From the NCBI GenBank assembly GCA_016206365.1, contig JACQRR010000083.1, forward strand, positions 1 to 7,193: DNA of 7,193 nucleotides, given 5' to 3'. The translations under genes were made by a program, and so were the position numbers. The stretch comes from Candidatus Roizmanbacteria bacterium. GTDB taxonomy: Bacteria > Patescibacteriota > Microgenomatia > UBA1406 > GWC2-37-13. This document shows positions 1 to 5,213 of this stretch, piece after piece. Each line of letters begins with the position of its first letter. Position 1 is the stretch's first letter. The notes beneath the pieces were generated by a model. That model saw only the letters and a list, made by a program, of their open reading frames with translations. It did not search any database and was not told where the DNA came from.

Positions 1-437
1 CAGCAGGGGAGATTCAAAAATCTATTAATATCCCTTTACATATATTTAATGAAGACCAGTTTTTAATTGACCGAGTAGAGGAAACAGCAAAGCATTTTTT
101 AGGCTATTCGCCTGGAATTATTAAACCTACTTCGATTAAACATTTAATCGAAGCAAAAAATAAAATAGGCATCTTTGAGTTTAGTATTTTAAATACGCCC
201 GGTCACACACCTGGAAGCCGTTGTTTTTATTTTAAAAAAGAAAATATTATATTTTCTGGCGATACTTTGTTTAAACAAGGAATCGGGCGATATGATTTTT
301 CGTATAGTAGTAAAGAGGATCTTAAAAAATCTATTCGGAGCTTGTTGAAGTTGCCAGATGATACAATTGTTTATCCCGGACATGGAGAAAAAACAATAAT
401 AGGTAACGAAAAAGAATTTGCTCTCACCTTTTTCTGA
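1..437 (+). CDS. Metallo-beta-lactamase-fold hydrolase (glyoxalase II-like), C-terminal part
   Basis: The gene is open at the window edge; the first complete in-frame codon is at base 3 and the stop is TGA at 435-437, leaving 144 residues. The visible part holds the later metal-binding motifs of the MBL fold: TPGHTPGS (His codon at 204-206), SGDTLF (Asp codon at 261-263) and YPGHGEKT (His codon at 381-383). The upstream HxHxDH motif would lie outside the window. In this family two metal ions, usually zinc, activate water to cleave thioesters or other esters; the GHTPGS / SGDTLF / PGHG pattern is that of small cytosolic glyoxalase II-like proteins. The exact substrate cannot be told. The last residues (ALTFF) are read from the 3' end of the converging transposase gene, so the native C-terminus may have been replaced. 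Confidence 0.9.
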   Translation, partial: AGEIQKSINIPLHIFNEDQFLIDRVEETAKHFLGYSPGIIKPTSIKHLIEAKNKIGIFEFSILNTPGHTPGSRCFYFKKENIIFSGDTLFKQGIGRYDFSYSSKEDLKKSIRSLLKLPDDTIVYPGHGEKTIIGNEKEFALTFF

Positions 438-969
438 TATTCTTTGGATTTTCTTCATCATCGTCCCACTTAAGGTGGTTATTCCTAATATAATCGCGGA
501 TTTTGAATAGAGTTTGTTCATCGCGGACGATATGGTCGTAAAAGCGAGATTGCCAGGAGAAATTGATAAAACCGTTTTTATAGCACCAACGAGTTACAGC
601 AGATTTAAATTGGTTAATAATTATACCTAGGGAATTCTTTTTTGGTTTACCGAATTTATTTTGTAGAGACATGCCATGGCATGTCTCTACATTGTGGTTA
701 ATGATTATTATCCCATGGATATGATCTGGAAGGATATTATATTCATCTAATTTTACATCTTTAAAATGGTAGGGAATTTCTTTCCAGAATTTTTTTGCAC
801 ATCTTCCAGTTTCTGATAATTGCATTTTTCTTTCGAAAATATCTCCAAAATAACAAATCCTATTTTTTGTACAGATCGTAACATAATACCATCCAGAAGA
901 CGAATAATCCCAATTTGGTAAACGGGAAGAAGGAATTCTGAATTTGCTTTTAAAACGAATATTATTCAT
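424..969 (-). CDS. REP-associated tyrosine transposase (RAYT, IS200-like Y1 family)
   Basis: This 181-residue protein has the features of single-domain HUH endonucleases that nick and rejoin single-stranded DNA at REP-type hairpins. The metal-binding HUH motif is H83-I-H85 in ILPDHIHGIIII. The C-terminal helix KIRDYIRNN carries Y160, the likely nucleophile; Y144 in FYDHIVRDE is a conserved family residue. The N-terminal stretch YYVTICTKNR (28-37) is the usual first strand. RAYTs are normally single-copy, domesticated-looking genes beside short palindromes, and this one fits: a 28-bp palindrome lies 5 bp upstream of its ATG and another lies inside the gene, encoding residues 94-102. The motif after the Tyr reads NNH, where I would expect NNP. 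There is no recognisable Shine-Dalgarno. The gene follows cca on the same strand and overlaps the MBL gene tail to tail. It appears intact, but activity cannot be judged. Confidence 0.93.
   Translation of the reverse strand: MNNIRFKSKFRIPSSRLPNWDYSSSGWYYVTICTKNRICYFGDIFERKMQLSETGRCAKKFWKEIPYHFKDVKLDEYNILPDHIHGIIIINHNVETCHGMSLQNKFGKPKKNSLGIIINQFKSAVTRWCYKNGFINFSWQSRFYDHIVRDEQTLFKIRDYIRNNHLKWDDDEENPKNIRKR
663..690. repeat. GTAGAGAC palindrome, copy A (inside the transposase gene)
   Basis: This is a perfect 28-nt palindrome with half-site GTAGAGACATGCCA. On the minus strand it is read as residues 94-102 of the transposase (VETCHGMSL), with GTA as the first codon. It lies between the HUH motif and the next conserved block, which is probably a loop that tolerates insertion. 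It shares the outer octamers GTAGAGAC/GTCTCTAC with copies B and C but has a different centre. Confidence 0.9.
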
Positions 970-974
970 TTTTT

Positions 975-1002
975 GTAGAGACGCATTGCTATGCGTCTCT
1001 AC
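975..1002. repeat. GTAGAGAC palindrome, copy B (RAYT upstream / cca stop)
   Basis: This inverted repeat has 12-bp arms, GTAGAGACGCAT and ATGCGTCTCTAC, around a 4-nt centre (TGCT). Its edge lies 5 bp upstream of the transposase ATG, where a ribosome-binding site would be expected, so a hairpin here could limit translation of the transposase (inference). It also encodes the last residues of the CCA-adding enzyme and supplies its TAG stop at 989-991. The cca reading frame across this copy differs from the frame used across copies A and C. Confidence 0.9.
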
Positions 1003-2368
1003 GTTTTATTTTATTTAATCTTTCCAACAAAATTTCTCTTTCATTTTTCACCCTCCCCTCCTCCACGTCGTTAAAGATAGAATTTAAAATTTTACCGACT
1101 TTTGGTCCTGGTTTTAGATTGAGAATCTCCATCACGTCGTTGCCATTAACCTTTAGATCAGTTATCTTAAATGGTTCTTTTTGAACTTCAATTAGGCGTT
1201 TTTTGAAAAGTTCAAAGCGCCATGAGGTAGGTTTTGCTCCGGAACCCACCCGATCAGCATAGCGAAGATCGAGCATATCCATCAGATATTCTTTTCCTAC
1301 ATTTCTGATAAATCTTCGAACGGCTTTGTCTGTTTGAAGCTCGGTGACTGTAAACTGGTGGTGCTGGACTAAGTTAACCAATTTGTCTTTTTGCTTTTTA
1401 GAGAGTCGCAGCCGATCAGCAATTTTTTTAACCATCTGTGTTCCAACAACTTCGTGATTATAGAAAGTAATAAGGCCATTTTTTGCATCTCTCCTAAACG
1501 TCTTAGATTTACCGACGTCATGAAGAACTGTAGCTAAACGGGTTATGACGTCTTTAGATGAACAATGCTTTAATGACATCACAAGATGTGTTCCAACATC
1601 ATAGATATGGTGTCTTTTTGGGCTTTTTTGCGGAATTACAAAACAAACGTCTAGTTCGGGAAGAATAAAAGTTAACAACCCAGTATTTCTCAGAAAAAGG
1701 ATTCCTTCGGCTGGATTTGGCGACGCTAAAATCTTAAATAACTCATCACGTATACGTTCCCATGAGATTTTAGTAATGAGAAACGCATTCTTTTGAATAG
1801 ATTCACGCGTTTTGTCTTCAACCAAGAATCCAAGCTCCGAAGCAAATCTAATAGCTCTTATAAGACGAAGAGCATCTTCGGAAAATCTTTTGTCTGGATC
1901 ACCCACAGCTACAATGAGCTTTTGCTCAAGGTGTTTTTGACCGCCAAATGGGTCGATGATCTTTTCCCCATCGTAGGCCAATGCGTTGATTGTGAAATCT
2001 CGGCGTGCCAAATCCTCTTCTATTGTCCTTGCCCATTCGATTTTTTCTGGGTGGCGGAGATCTTTATACTCCCATTCTTTGCGAAAAGGAGTGATTTCGA
2101 ATAATGTTTGTTTGTCTGGAGAGGGGGCATGCCCCGTCTCTACAGGTATTATAACGGTTCCATATTTATTGCTATAGATTCCTTTTGGAAATAATTTTAA
2201 AATTTCTTCAGGTTTTGCGTTTGTTGCAAAATCCCAGTTATCCCCCACTTCTTCCTGATCTTTTGTCAGAAGAATATCACGCACAGCGCCGCCTACAAGA
2301 TAGATTTGAAAATCTTCTTTTTTAAATGCTTGAATGAAGTTAACTACATTTTGGGGTAAAGCAAACAT
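989..2368 (-). CDS. cca: CCA tRNA nucleotidyltransferase with HD domain
   Basis: This 459-residue class II nucleotidyltransferase should add or repair the 3'-terminal CCA of tRNAs using CTP and ATP. The head domain has LVGGAVRD (24-31), the catalytic-strand region GDNWDFATNA (42-51), RRDFTINA (122-129) and DALRLIRAIRFA (165-176), followed by the neck motif ERIRDEL (204-210). A C-terminal HD domain follows: H283-D284 in LHDVGK, H305 and H336-H337. HD domains in this family are linked to phosphatase or phosphodiesterase activity on tRNA ends. Two oddities are seen. The expected DxD metal site reads N44-W45-D46, with an Asp one position early (D43). An extra segment, VETGHAPSPDK (76-86), sits between the TVII strand and EITPFR and is encoded by a palindromic repeat. 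The C-terminus (about RRDA) also comes from a repeat. The start lies 7 bp after the Nudix stop, so co-transcription is likely. A poly(A) polymerase is possible but less likely. Confidence 0.93.
   Translation of the reverse strand: MFALPQNVVNFIQAFKKEDFQIYLVGGAVRDILLTKDQEEVGDNWDFATNAKPEEILKLFPKGIYSNKYGTVIIPVETGHAPSPDKQTLFEITPFRKEWEYKDLRHPEKIEWARTIEEDLARRDFTINALAYDGEKIIDPFGGQKHLEQKLIVAVGDPDKRFSEDALRLIRAIRFASELGFLVEDKTRESIQKNAFLITKISWERIRDELFKILASPNPAEGILFLRNTGLLTFILPELDVCFVIPQKSPKRHHIYDVGTHLVMSLKHCSSKDVITRLATVLHDVGKSKTFRRDAKNGLITFYNHEVVGTQMVKKIADRLRLSKKQKDKLVNLVQHHQFTVTELQTDKAVRRFIRNVGKEYLMDMLDLRYADRVGSGAKPTSWRFELFKKRLIEVQKEPFKITDLKVNGNDVMEILNLKPGPKVGKILNSIFNDVEEGRVKNEREILLERLNKIKRRDA
2116..2143. 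repeat. GTAGAGAC palindrome, copy C (inside cca, one degenerate arm)
   Basis: The right half, TGCCCCGTCTCTAC, keeps the family's outer octamer intact. The left half matches its complement at 11 of 14 positions; the inner GGGGCA/TGCCCC is perfect and the outer part has decayed. It is read in frame in cca as VETGHAPSP (residues 76-84), in the same frame as copy A in the transposase, starting with GTA GAG AC. Confidence 0.82.
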
Positions 2369-2375
2369 ATTTCAA

Positions 2376-2918
2376 TTATATCGCACCTAAATTATCATTA
2401 AGATGAATTAGCGGATTAATAATCGATTGTCTTTTTGCTTTTTGGATTGCAGTGTCAATTGGTAACCAGTACATCTCATAAAATTCACTTTTAGCAAAGT
2501 TAAAATCTTTTTTTTCAATTTGAACCAAATACCAAAAATCATAATGAATTCTGCAAGATCTTGTCAAATTTCTAATTTCAGTAGTTATGGATAAATCAAA
2601 AGGCTTTATAATCTCATTTAAGAGTTGATGGTTGAGCTCTTCTCGAAATTCGCGGTAAACAGTCTTAATGGGACTTTCATTTTGTTCTATGTGACCTCCA
2701 GGCGGGATCCATTGATCTGCTTTTATATGATGTCCAACGAAGATCATTTTTGAATCGAGGTCAAAAGGGACAAAAAAAGAACAGTAGTGGTTGAATGGAT
2801 TTTGTTGAAGGGTCAATTTTCCAAAACCTAATCTATTTATAAATTGTCGAAGAATTTTTTTATCAACGTATTTTTTATTTCGTAATTTTAAAATTTCTTT
2901 TCTGAATGTATCGATCAT
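2376..2918 (-). CDS. Nudix hydrolase
   Basis: This 180-residue protein contains a Nudix box, G-x5-E-x7-REFREEL, with G75, E81, R89, E90, E93 and E94. These residues bind the divalent metals used to cleave nucleoside diphosphates linked to another group X. The usual final Gly of the box is Asn (N96). The lead-in QWIPPGGHIE (69-78) is typical of the family. About 40 N-terminal residues precede the fold and are rich in Lys, Arg and Ile, with no recognisable domain. The C-terminal EMYWLPIDTA (148-157) is the usual last strand and helix. The substrate cannot be assigned; a nucleotide-sanitising or NTP pyrophosphatase role is possible. The gene lies between nfo and cca on the same strand, 45 bp after nfo and 7 bp before cca, so it is probably part of one transcription unit. 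Confidence 0.92.
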   Translation of the reverse strand: MIDTFRKEILKLRNKKYVDKKILRQFINRLGFGKLTLQQNPFNHYCSFFVPFDLDSKMIFVGHHIKADQWIPPGGHIEQNESPIKTVYREFREELNHQLLNEIIKPFDLSITTEIRNLTRSCRIHYDFWYLVQIEKKDFNFAKSEFYEMYWLPIDTAIQKAKRQSIINPLIHLNDNLGAI

Positions 2919-2927
2919 AAATTAAAT

Positions 2928-2955
2928 CCAATTATTCAAATAATCGAATAATTGG
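2928..2955. repeat. AT-rich inverted repeat between nfo and the Nudix gene
   Basis: Perfect 10-bp arms, CCAATTATTC and GAATAATTGG, flank an 8-nt loop. On the minus-strand transcript the hairpin lies just after the nfo stop and 9 nt before the Nudix ATG. The sequence following it (ATTTAATTT) is only weakly U-rich, so it might be a leaky terminator, an mRNA-processing site or a translation-modulating hairpin. The 3' arm contains TTGGA, the only faint Shine-Dalgarno-like stretch before the Nudix start. Confidence 0.6.
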
Positions 2956-2963
2956 AGTAAAAA

Positions 2964-3824
2964 TTAGTTATCAGTTAACGATTTTAATACATCTAAATTC
3001 TTTTTATCGGGGCCTTTTTGGTCAAAGCCTGGCGTTTCGATAATAAATGGAAAATGTCTAGTTTTTGGATGATTGAGGAGAAGTCTAAATGTCCTATGTC
3101 CAATTGTTCCACTGCCAATATTTTCATGTCGATCTCTTCCTGAATTAAATGGATCTCTACTATCGTTTACATGAATAACTTCAATTTTTTTTAGCCCTAT
3201 TAATCTATCGAAGCTCAAAAGAAAATTATCTAACTTCTGAGGTGATGTGATATCGTAACCTGCCGAATGCAAGTGACAGGTATCTAAACAAACCTTGACT
3301 CTTTTATTACTAATTCGTTTTATTATATAGGCGATCTCTGTCAAATCTTTACCGACCTTTCTGTTACCAGCGTTTTCGATAATAAATAAAGTATTATCTG
3401 GAGTTTTATCAAGAATTTCTTTGACATTAAGGCTAAGATCGTCGTATTGTGATTTATTTTCTTCAAATAATGTTTGATTGTCTGTTTTTTGTTTAAAAGA
3501 CCCTAAGTGGACAATAGAACCTTTTATATTTAATTTTGACGCAACAGTTAATTCTGATATGAGAGAAAGCTTAGAAAGCGAGCCAATTTTATCTCTCTTA
3601 GCTAAATTTATAAGATAGGAGGCGTGAAAATAAATTGGATCAATTTTGTGGATGCCTTTCGCCTCAATAAACTGGATTATCTGCACCGTATCGATTTTGG
3701 AAAAATTCCAACCTCGCGGGGAGGTTGAAAAAATTTGCAGGCAGTTGCCGCCTATTTTTTTGATACGGTCCAAGGCTTTAGTATATCCGCCTTCAATCGA
3801 TTGGTGAGCGCCTAGTTTATTCAT
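2964..3824 (-). CDS. nfo: Endonuclease IV (AP endonuclease, Nfo family)
   Basis: This 286-residue TIM-barrel enzyme matches the length of E. coli Nfo (285). It should cut DNA 5' of abasic sites in base excision repair and remove blocked 3' ends, using three zinc ions. All nine expected metal ligands can be placed: H67 (FHASY), H106 (VHLGS), E150 (IENAG), D181 and H184 (LDTCH), H218 (VIHVND), D231 and H233 (GRDRHENIG) and E263 (IETPG). The N-terminal GAHQSIEGG (5-13) and QIFSTSPRGW (30-39) are family motifs. The chosen ATG gives a complete N-terminal strand. No Shine-Dalgarno is visible. It is the first gene of the minus-strand cluster and is divergent from hrcA with an 87-bp gap, so its promoter must share the region containing the CIRCE-like operator. 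Confidence 0.97.
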   Translation of the reverse strand: MNKLGAHQSIEGGYTKALDRIKKIGGNCLQIFSTSPRGWNFSKIDTVQIIQFIEAKGIHKIDPIYFHASYLINLAKRDKIGSLSKLSLISELTVASKLNIKGSIVHLGSFKQKTDNQTLFEENKSQYDDLSLNVKEILDKTPDNTLFIIENAGNRKVGKDLTEIAYIIKRISNKRVKVCLDTCHLHSAGYDITSPQKLDNFLLSFDRLIGLKKIEVIHVNDSRDPFNSGRDRHENIGSGTIGHRTFRLLLNHPKTRHFPFIIETPGFDQKGPDKKNLDVLKSLTDN

Positions 3825-3849
3825 CTGACTATTCTACATTATTTACCTA

Positions 3850-3878
3850 TTGACTTATATTAGCAGACCTGATATATT
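3850..3878 (+). promoter_or_regulatory. Sigma-70-type promoter of hrcA-grpE-dnaK
   Basis: A -35 hexamer TTGACT (3850-3855) and a -10 hexamer TATATT (3873-3878) are separated by exactly 17 nt, each one mismatch from consensus. Transcription would start near 3884-3886, about 26 nt before the hrcA ATG. The -10 hexamer and the end of the spacer lie within the CIRCE-like operator, as expected for HrcA repression by occluding RNA polymerase. Confidence 0.75.
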
Positions 3879-3886
3879 ATTGCTAA
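3860..3886. promoter_or_regulatory. CIRCE-like operator (predicted HrcA binding site)
   Basis: Arms TTAGCAGAC and TATTGCTAA are separated by 9 nt, giving the 9-9-9 architecture of the CIRCE element (consensus TTAGCACTC-N9-GAGTGCTAA). The outer six bases of each arm match consensus exactly (TTAGCA and TGCTAA); the inner three bases differ and are not complementary. Its place over the -10 box directly upstream of hrcA strongly supports the call. Repression by HrcA, relieved on heat shock, is the established mechanism in other bacteria and is inferred here. Confidence 0.8.
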
Positions 3887-3903
3887 TCCCGATTGAATCG
3901 GGA
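3887..3903. repeat. 17-nt palindrome in the hrcA leader
   Basis: TCCCGATT and AATCGGGA flank a single G. As RNA it could form a 6-bp stem with a 5-nt loop. It lies between the CIRCE-like site and the hrcA ATG. The 3' arm carries GGGA, 8 nt before the start codon, the only candidate ribosome-binding purines there. Confidence 0.6.
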
Positions 3904-3911
3904 CAAATCCT

Positions 3912-4652
3912 ATGGAAGATTTGACCCCACGCCAAGTAGATATTTTGAAAACAATTATTCAAGAATATACTGAAACCGGTGAACCCGTAGGTTCTGAAAT
4001 ATTGGAGAAAAAATATAAACTTGGAGTATCACCTGCAACAGTGCGTAATGAGATGGTTGCGTTAGCCAAAAAAGGCTATCTCAAGAAAACCCATTTTTCC
4101 TCGGGAAGAATCCCTTCTGCAAAAGGCTTCCGTTTCTATATAAAACACCTAATGAAAAAGAAAGATTTATCTACAACCGATGAGGTAACGTACAAGAATA
4201 GCATTTGGGATGAAAGAAGCGAAGCTCACAGGTTACTTCAGCAGGCAACAAAAGTATTGGCTCAGAAGACAGGATTATTGTCACTGTCAGCAACCAACCT
4301 AGGAGATCTGTATTATGCTGGAGTTGGAAATCTTCTCTCTAAACCAGAATTTTTGGACTTAGCTCTTTCTAAAAATTTATTTGAGCTATTAGATGAAGTA
4401 AATTACTGGGAAAGAGTTCTTGAAAAGTTTTATAGGTTTGAAGAAGAGATTATGTATCTTTTGGGAGAAGAAGATTTTCGTGATCCATTGTTTGAGTCGT
4501 GCAGTTGCATATTTGGCGAATTTGAGGGTAAAAATATAAAAGGAATTATTGGGGTTCTTGGGCCAAAACGTATGTATTATGATGAAATCAGTCCCCAAAT
4601 CAGATATCTTTCTCAACTTATTGGGGAGATTATTAAAGAACAAGGACTATAA
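3912..4652 (+). CDS. hrcA: Heat-inducible transcription repressor HrcA (short form)
   Basis: HrcA is the repressor of class I heat-shock genes; it binds CIRCE and depends on chaperone for active folding. The N-terminal winged helix occupies about residues 3-80, with LTPRQVDILKTII, the recognition region GVSPATVRNEM (38-48) and the wing motif SSGRIPSAKGFRFYI (63-77). The C-terminal signature KGIIGVLGPKRMYYDE (210-225), followed by an amphipathic helix, matches the family. At 246 residues it is well below the usual 340 or so: the central GAF-like region is reduced, while both ends are retained. This is more like a lineage-specific short form than a broken gene, since the frame is intact and I recall similar short HrcA proteins in Microgenomates. 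It heads the operon, 36 bp before grpE, and probably controls itself through the overlapping CIRCE-like site. Confidence 0.95.
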   Translation: MEDLTPRQVDILKTIIQEYTETGEPVGSEILEKKYKLGVSPATVRNEMVALAKKGYLKKTHFSSGRIPSAKGFRFYIKHLMKKKDLSTTDEVTYKNSIWDERSEAHRLLQQATKVLAQKTGLLSLSATNLGDLYYAGVGNLLSKPEFLDLALSKNLFELLDEVNYWERVLEKFYRFEEEIMYLLGEEDFRDPLFESCSCIFGEFEGKNIKGIIGVLGPKRMYYDEISPQIRYLSQLIGEIIKEQGL

Positions 4653-4655
4653 CAA

Positions 4656-4687
4656 CAATTTCCAATTACCAAATCCCAATTTCCAAA
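4656..4687. repeat. C/A-rich intergenic repeat, copy 1 (hrcA-grpE spacer)
   Basis: The spacer is almost entirely made of CAATTTCCA / CCAAATCCC units. The 18-mer CCAAATCCCAATTTCCAA at 4669-4686 recurs exactly downstream of dnaK at 7116-7133. It runs right up to the grpE ATG and leaves no Shine-Dalgarno sequence. Confidence 0.75.
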
Positions 4688-5188
4688 ATGAATTCGAAAA
4701 AAGATTCTAAGAAAACAACTATGCATAATGGAATGGAGATTAAGAGATTGAGGGAAGAATTAGAAAAGACTAAAAAAGATAGCGAAGATTATAAAAATAA
4801 ATATTTGAGGGCATTGGCAGACTACCAGAATTATGAAAAAAGAGTTAGTGATGAAAAAATACAAACAGGTCAGATAGCAACTACAGGGCTTCTTTTAAAA
4901 CTTTTACCTTTTTTGGATCATTTGGAAAAAGCAGAAGTTTTTATCAAAGATCAGGGACTCAAAATGATTAAGGATAAGTTTTACGAAATGTTACACGATA
5001 TAGGGCTTGAGGAAATTCAAGTTTTAGGAAAACCTTTTGATCCGCATCTTGCAGAAGCGATTGAAGTTATTGAAGGAAAAGACGAGAATATTGTTAAAGA
5101 GATTTTGAGGAAAGGTTATAGGTATAATGAAAAAGTGTTAAGGGTAGCTCAAGTCAAGGTGACAAAAAAGAAAATTGTTAACAGTTAA
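4688..5188 (+). CDS. grpE: Nucleotide exchange factor GrpE
   Basis: GrpE releases ADP from DnaK so that it can rebind ATP and let go of its substrate. The 166-residue protein has the family layout: a long charged N-terminal coiled coil (about 16-60) containing YLRALADYQNYEKR (39-52), a four-helix dimer region with LLPFLDHLEKA (72-82), and the C-terminal beta wing with GKPFDPHLAEAI (114-125) and GYRYNEKVLRVAQVKV (143-158). The ATG at 4688 gives a lysine-rich leader; in-frame ATGs at 4721 and 4733 are plausible alternatives, and no Shine-Dalgarno decides between them. It sits between hrcA and dnaK, 25 bp before dnaK, in the classic heat-shock order. The final KIVNS comes from an AT-rich stretch that continues as TTA/GTT repeats past the stop, so the tail may be acquired. 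Confidence 0.96.
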   Translation: MNSKKDSKKTTMHNGMEIKRLREELEKTKKDSEDYKNKYLRALADYQNYEKRVSDEKIQTGQIATTGLLLKLLPFLDHLEKAEVFIKDQGLKMIKDKFYEMLHDIGLEEIQVLGKPFDPHLAEAIEVIEGKDENIVKEILRKGYRYNEKVLRVAQVKVTKKKIVNS

Positions 5189-5213
5189 TAGTTATTAGTT
5201 ATTTTTTAATATT

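Noticed and set aside
435..437. TGA read as glycine (code 25), as in some Patescibacteria
   Set aside because: TGA ends two genes at family-appropriate lengths, and no in-frame TGA occurs in any of the conserved genes.
189..521. Minus-strand 110-residue open frame across the MBL gene
   Set aside because: It overlaps MBL motifs on the plus strand and the RAYT 3' end, and its composition looks like an antisense artefact.
424..1002. A complete IS200/IS605 insertion sequence
   Set aside because: No TnpB gene and no left-end/right-end hairpin pair at both boundaries is visible; a palindrome is found only on the 5' side and within the gene, which fits a RAYT better.
663..2143. A CRISPR array suggested by repeated GTAGAGAC units
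   Set aside because: The units are spaced hundreds of bases apart, lie inside genes and differ in their centres; there is no regular repeat-spacer pattern and no cas gene.
1793..2177. Plus-strand open frames within the cca region
   Set aside because: They lie antisense to a well-supported cca gene, have no recognisable motifs and no ribosome-binding site.
2928..2955. A strong rho-independent terminator after nfo
   Set aside because: The stem is AT-rich and no T-run of useful length follows on the minus strand, so it is reported only as an inverted repeat.
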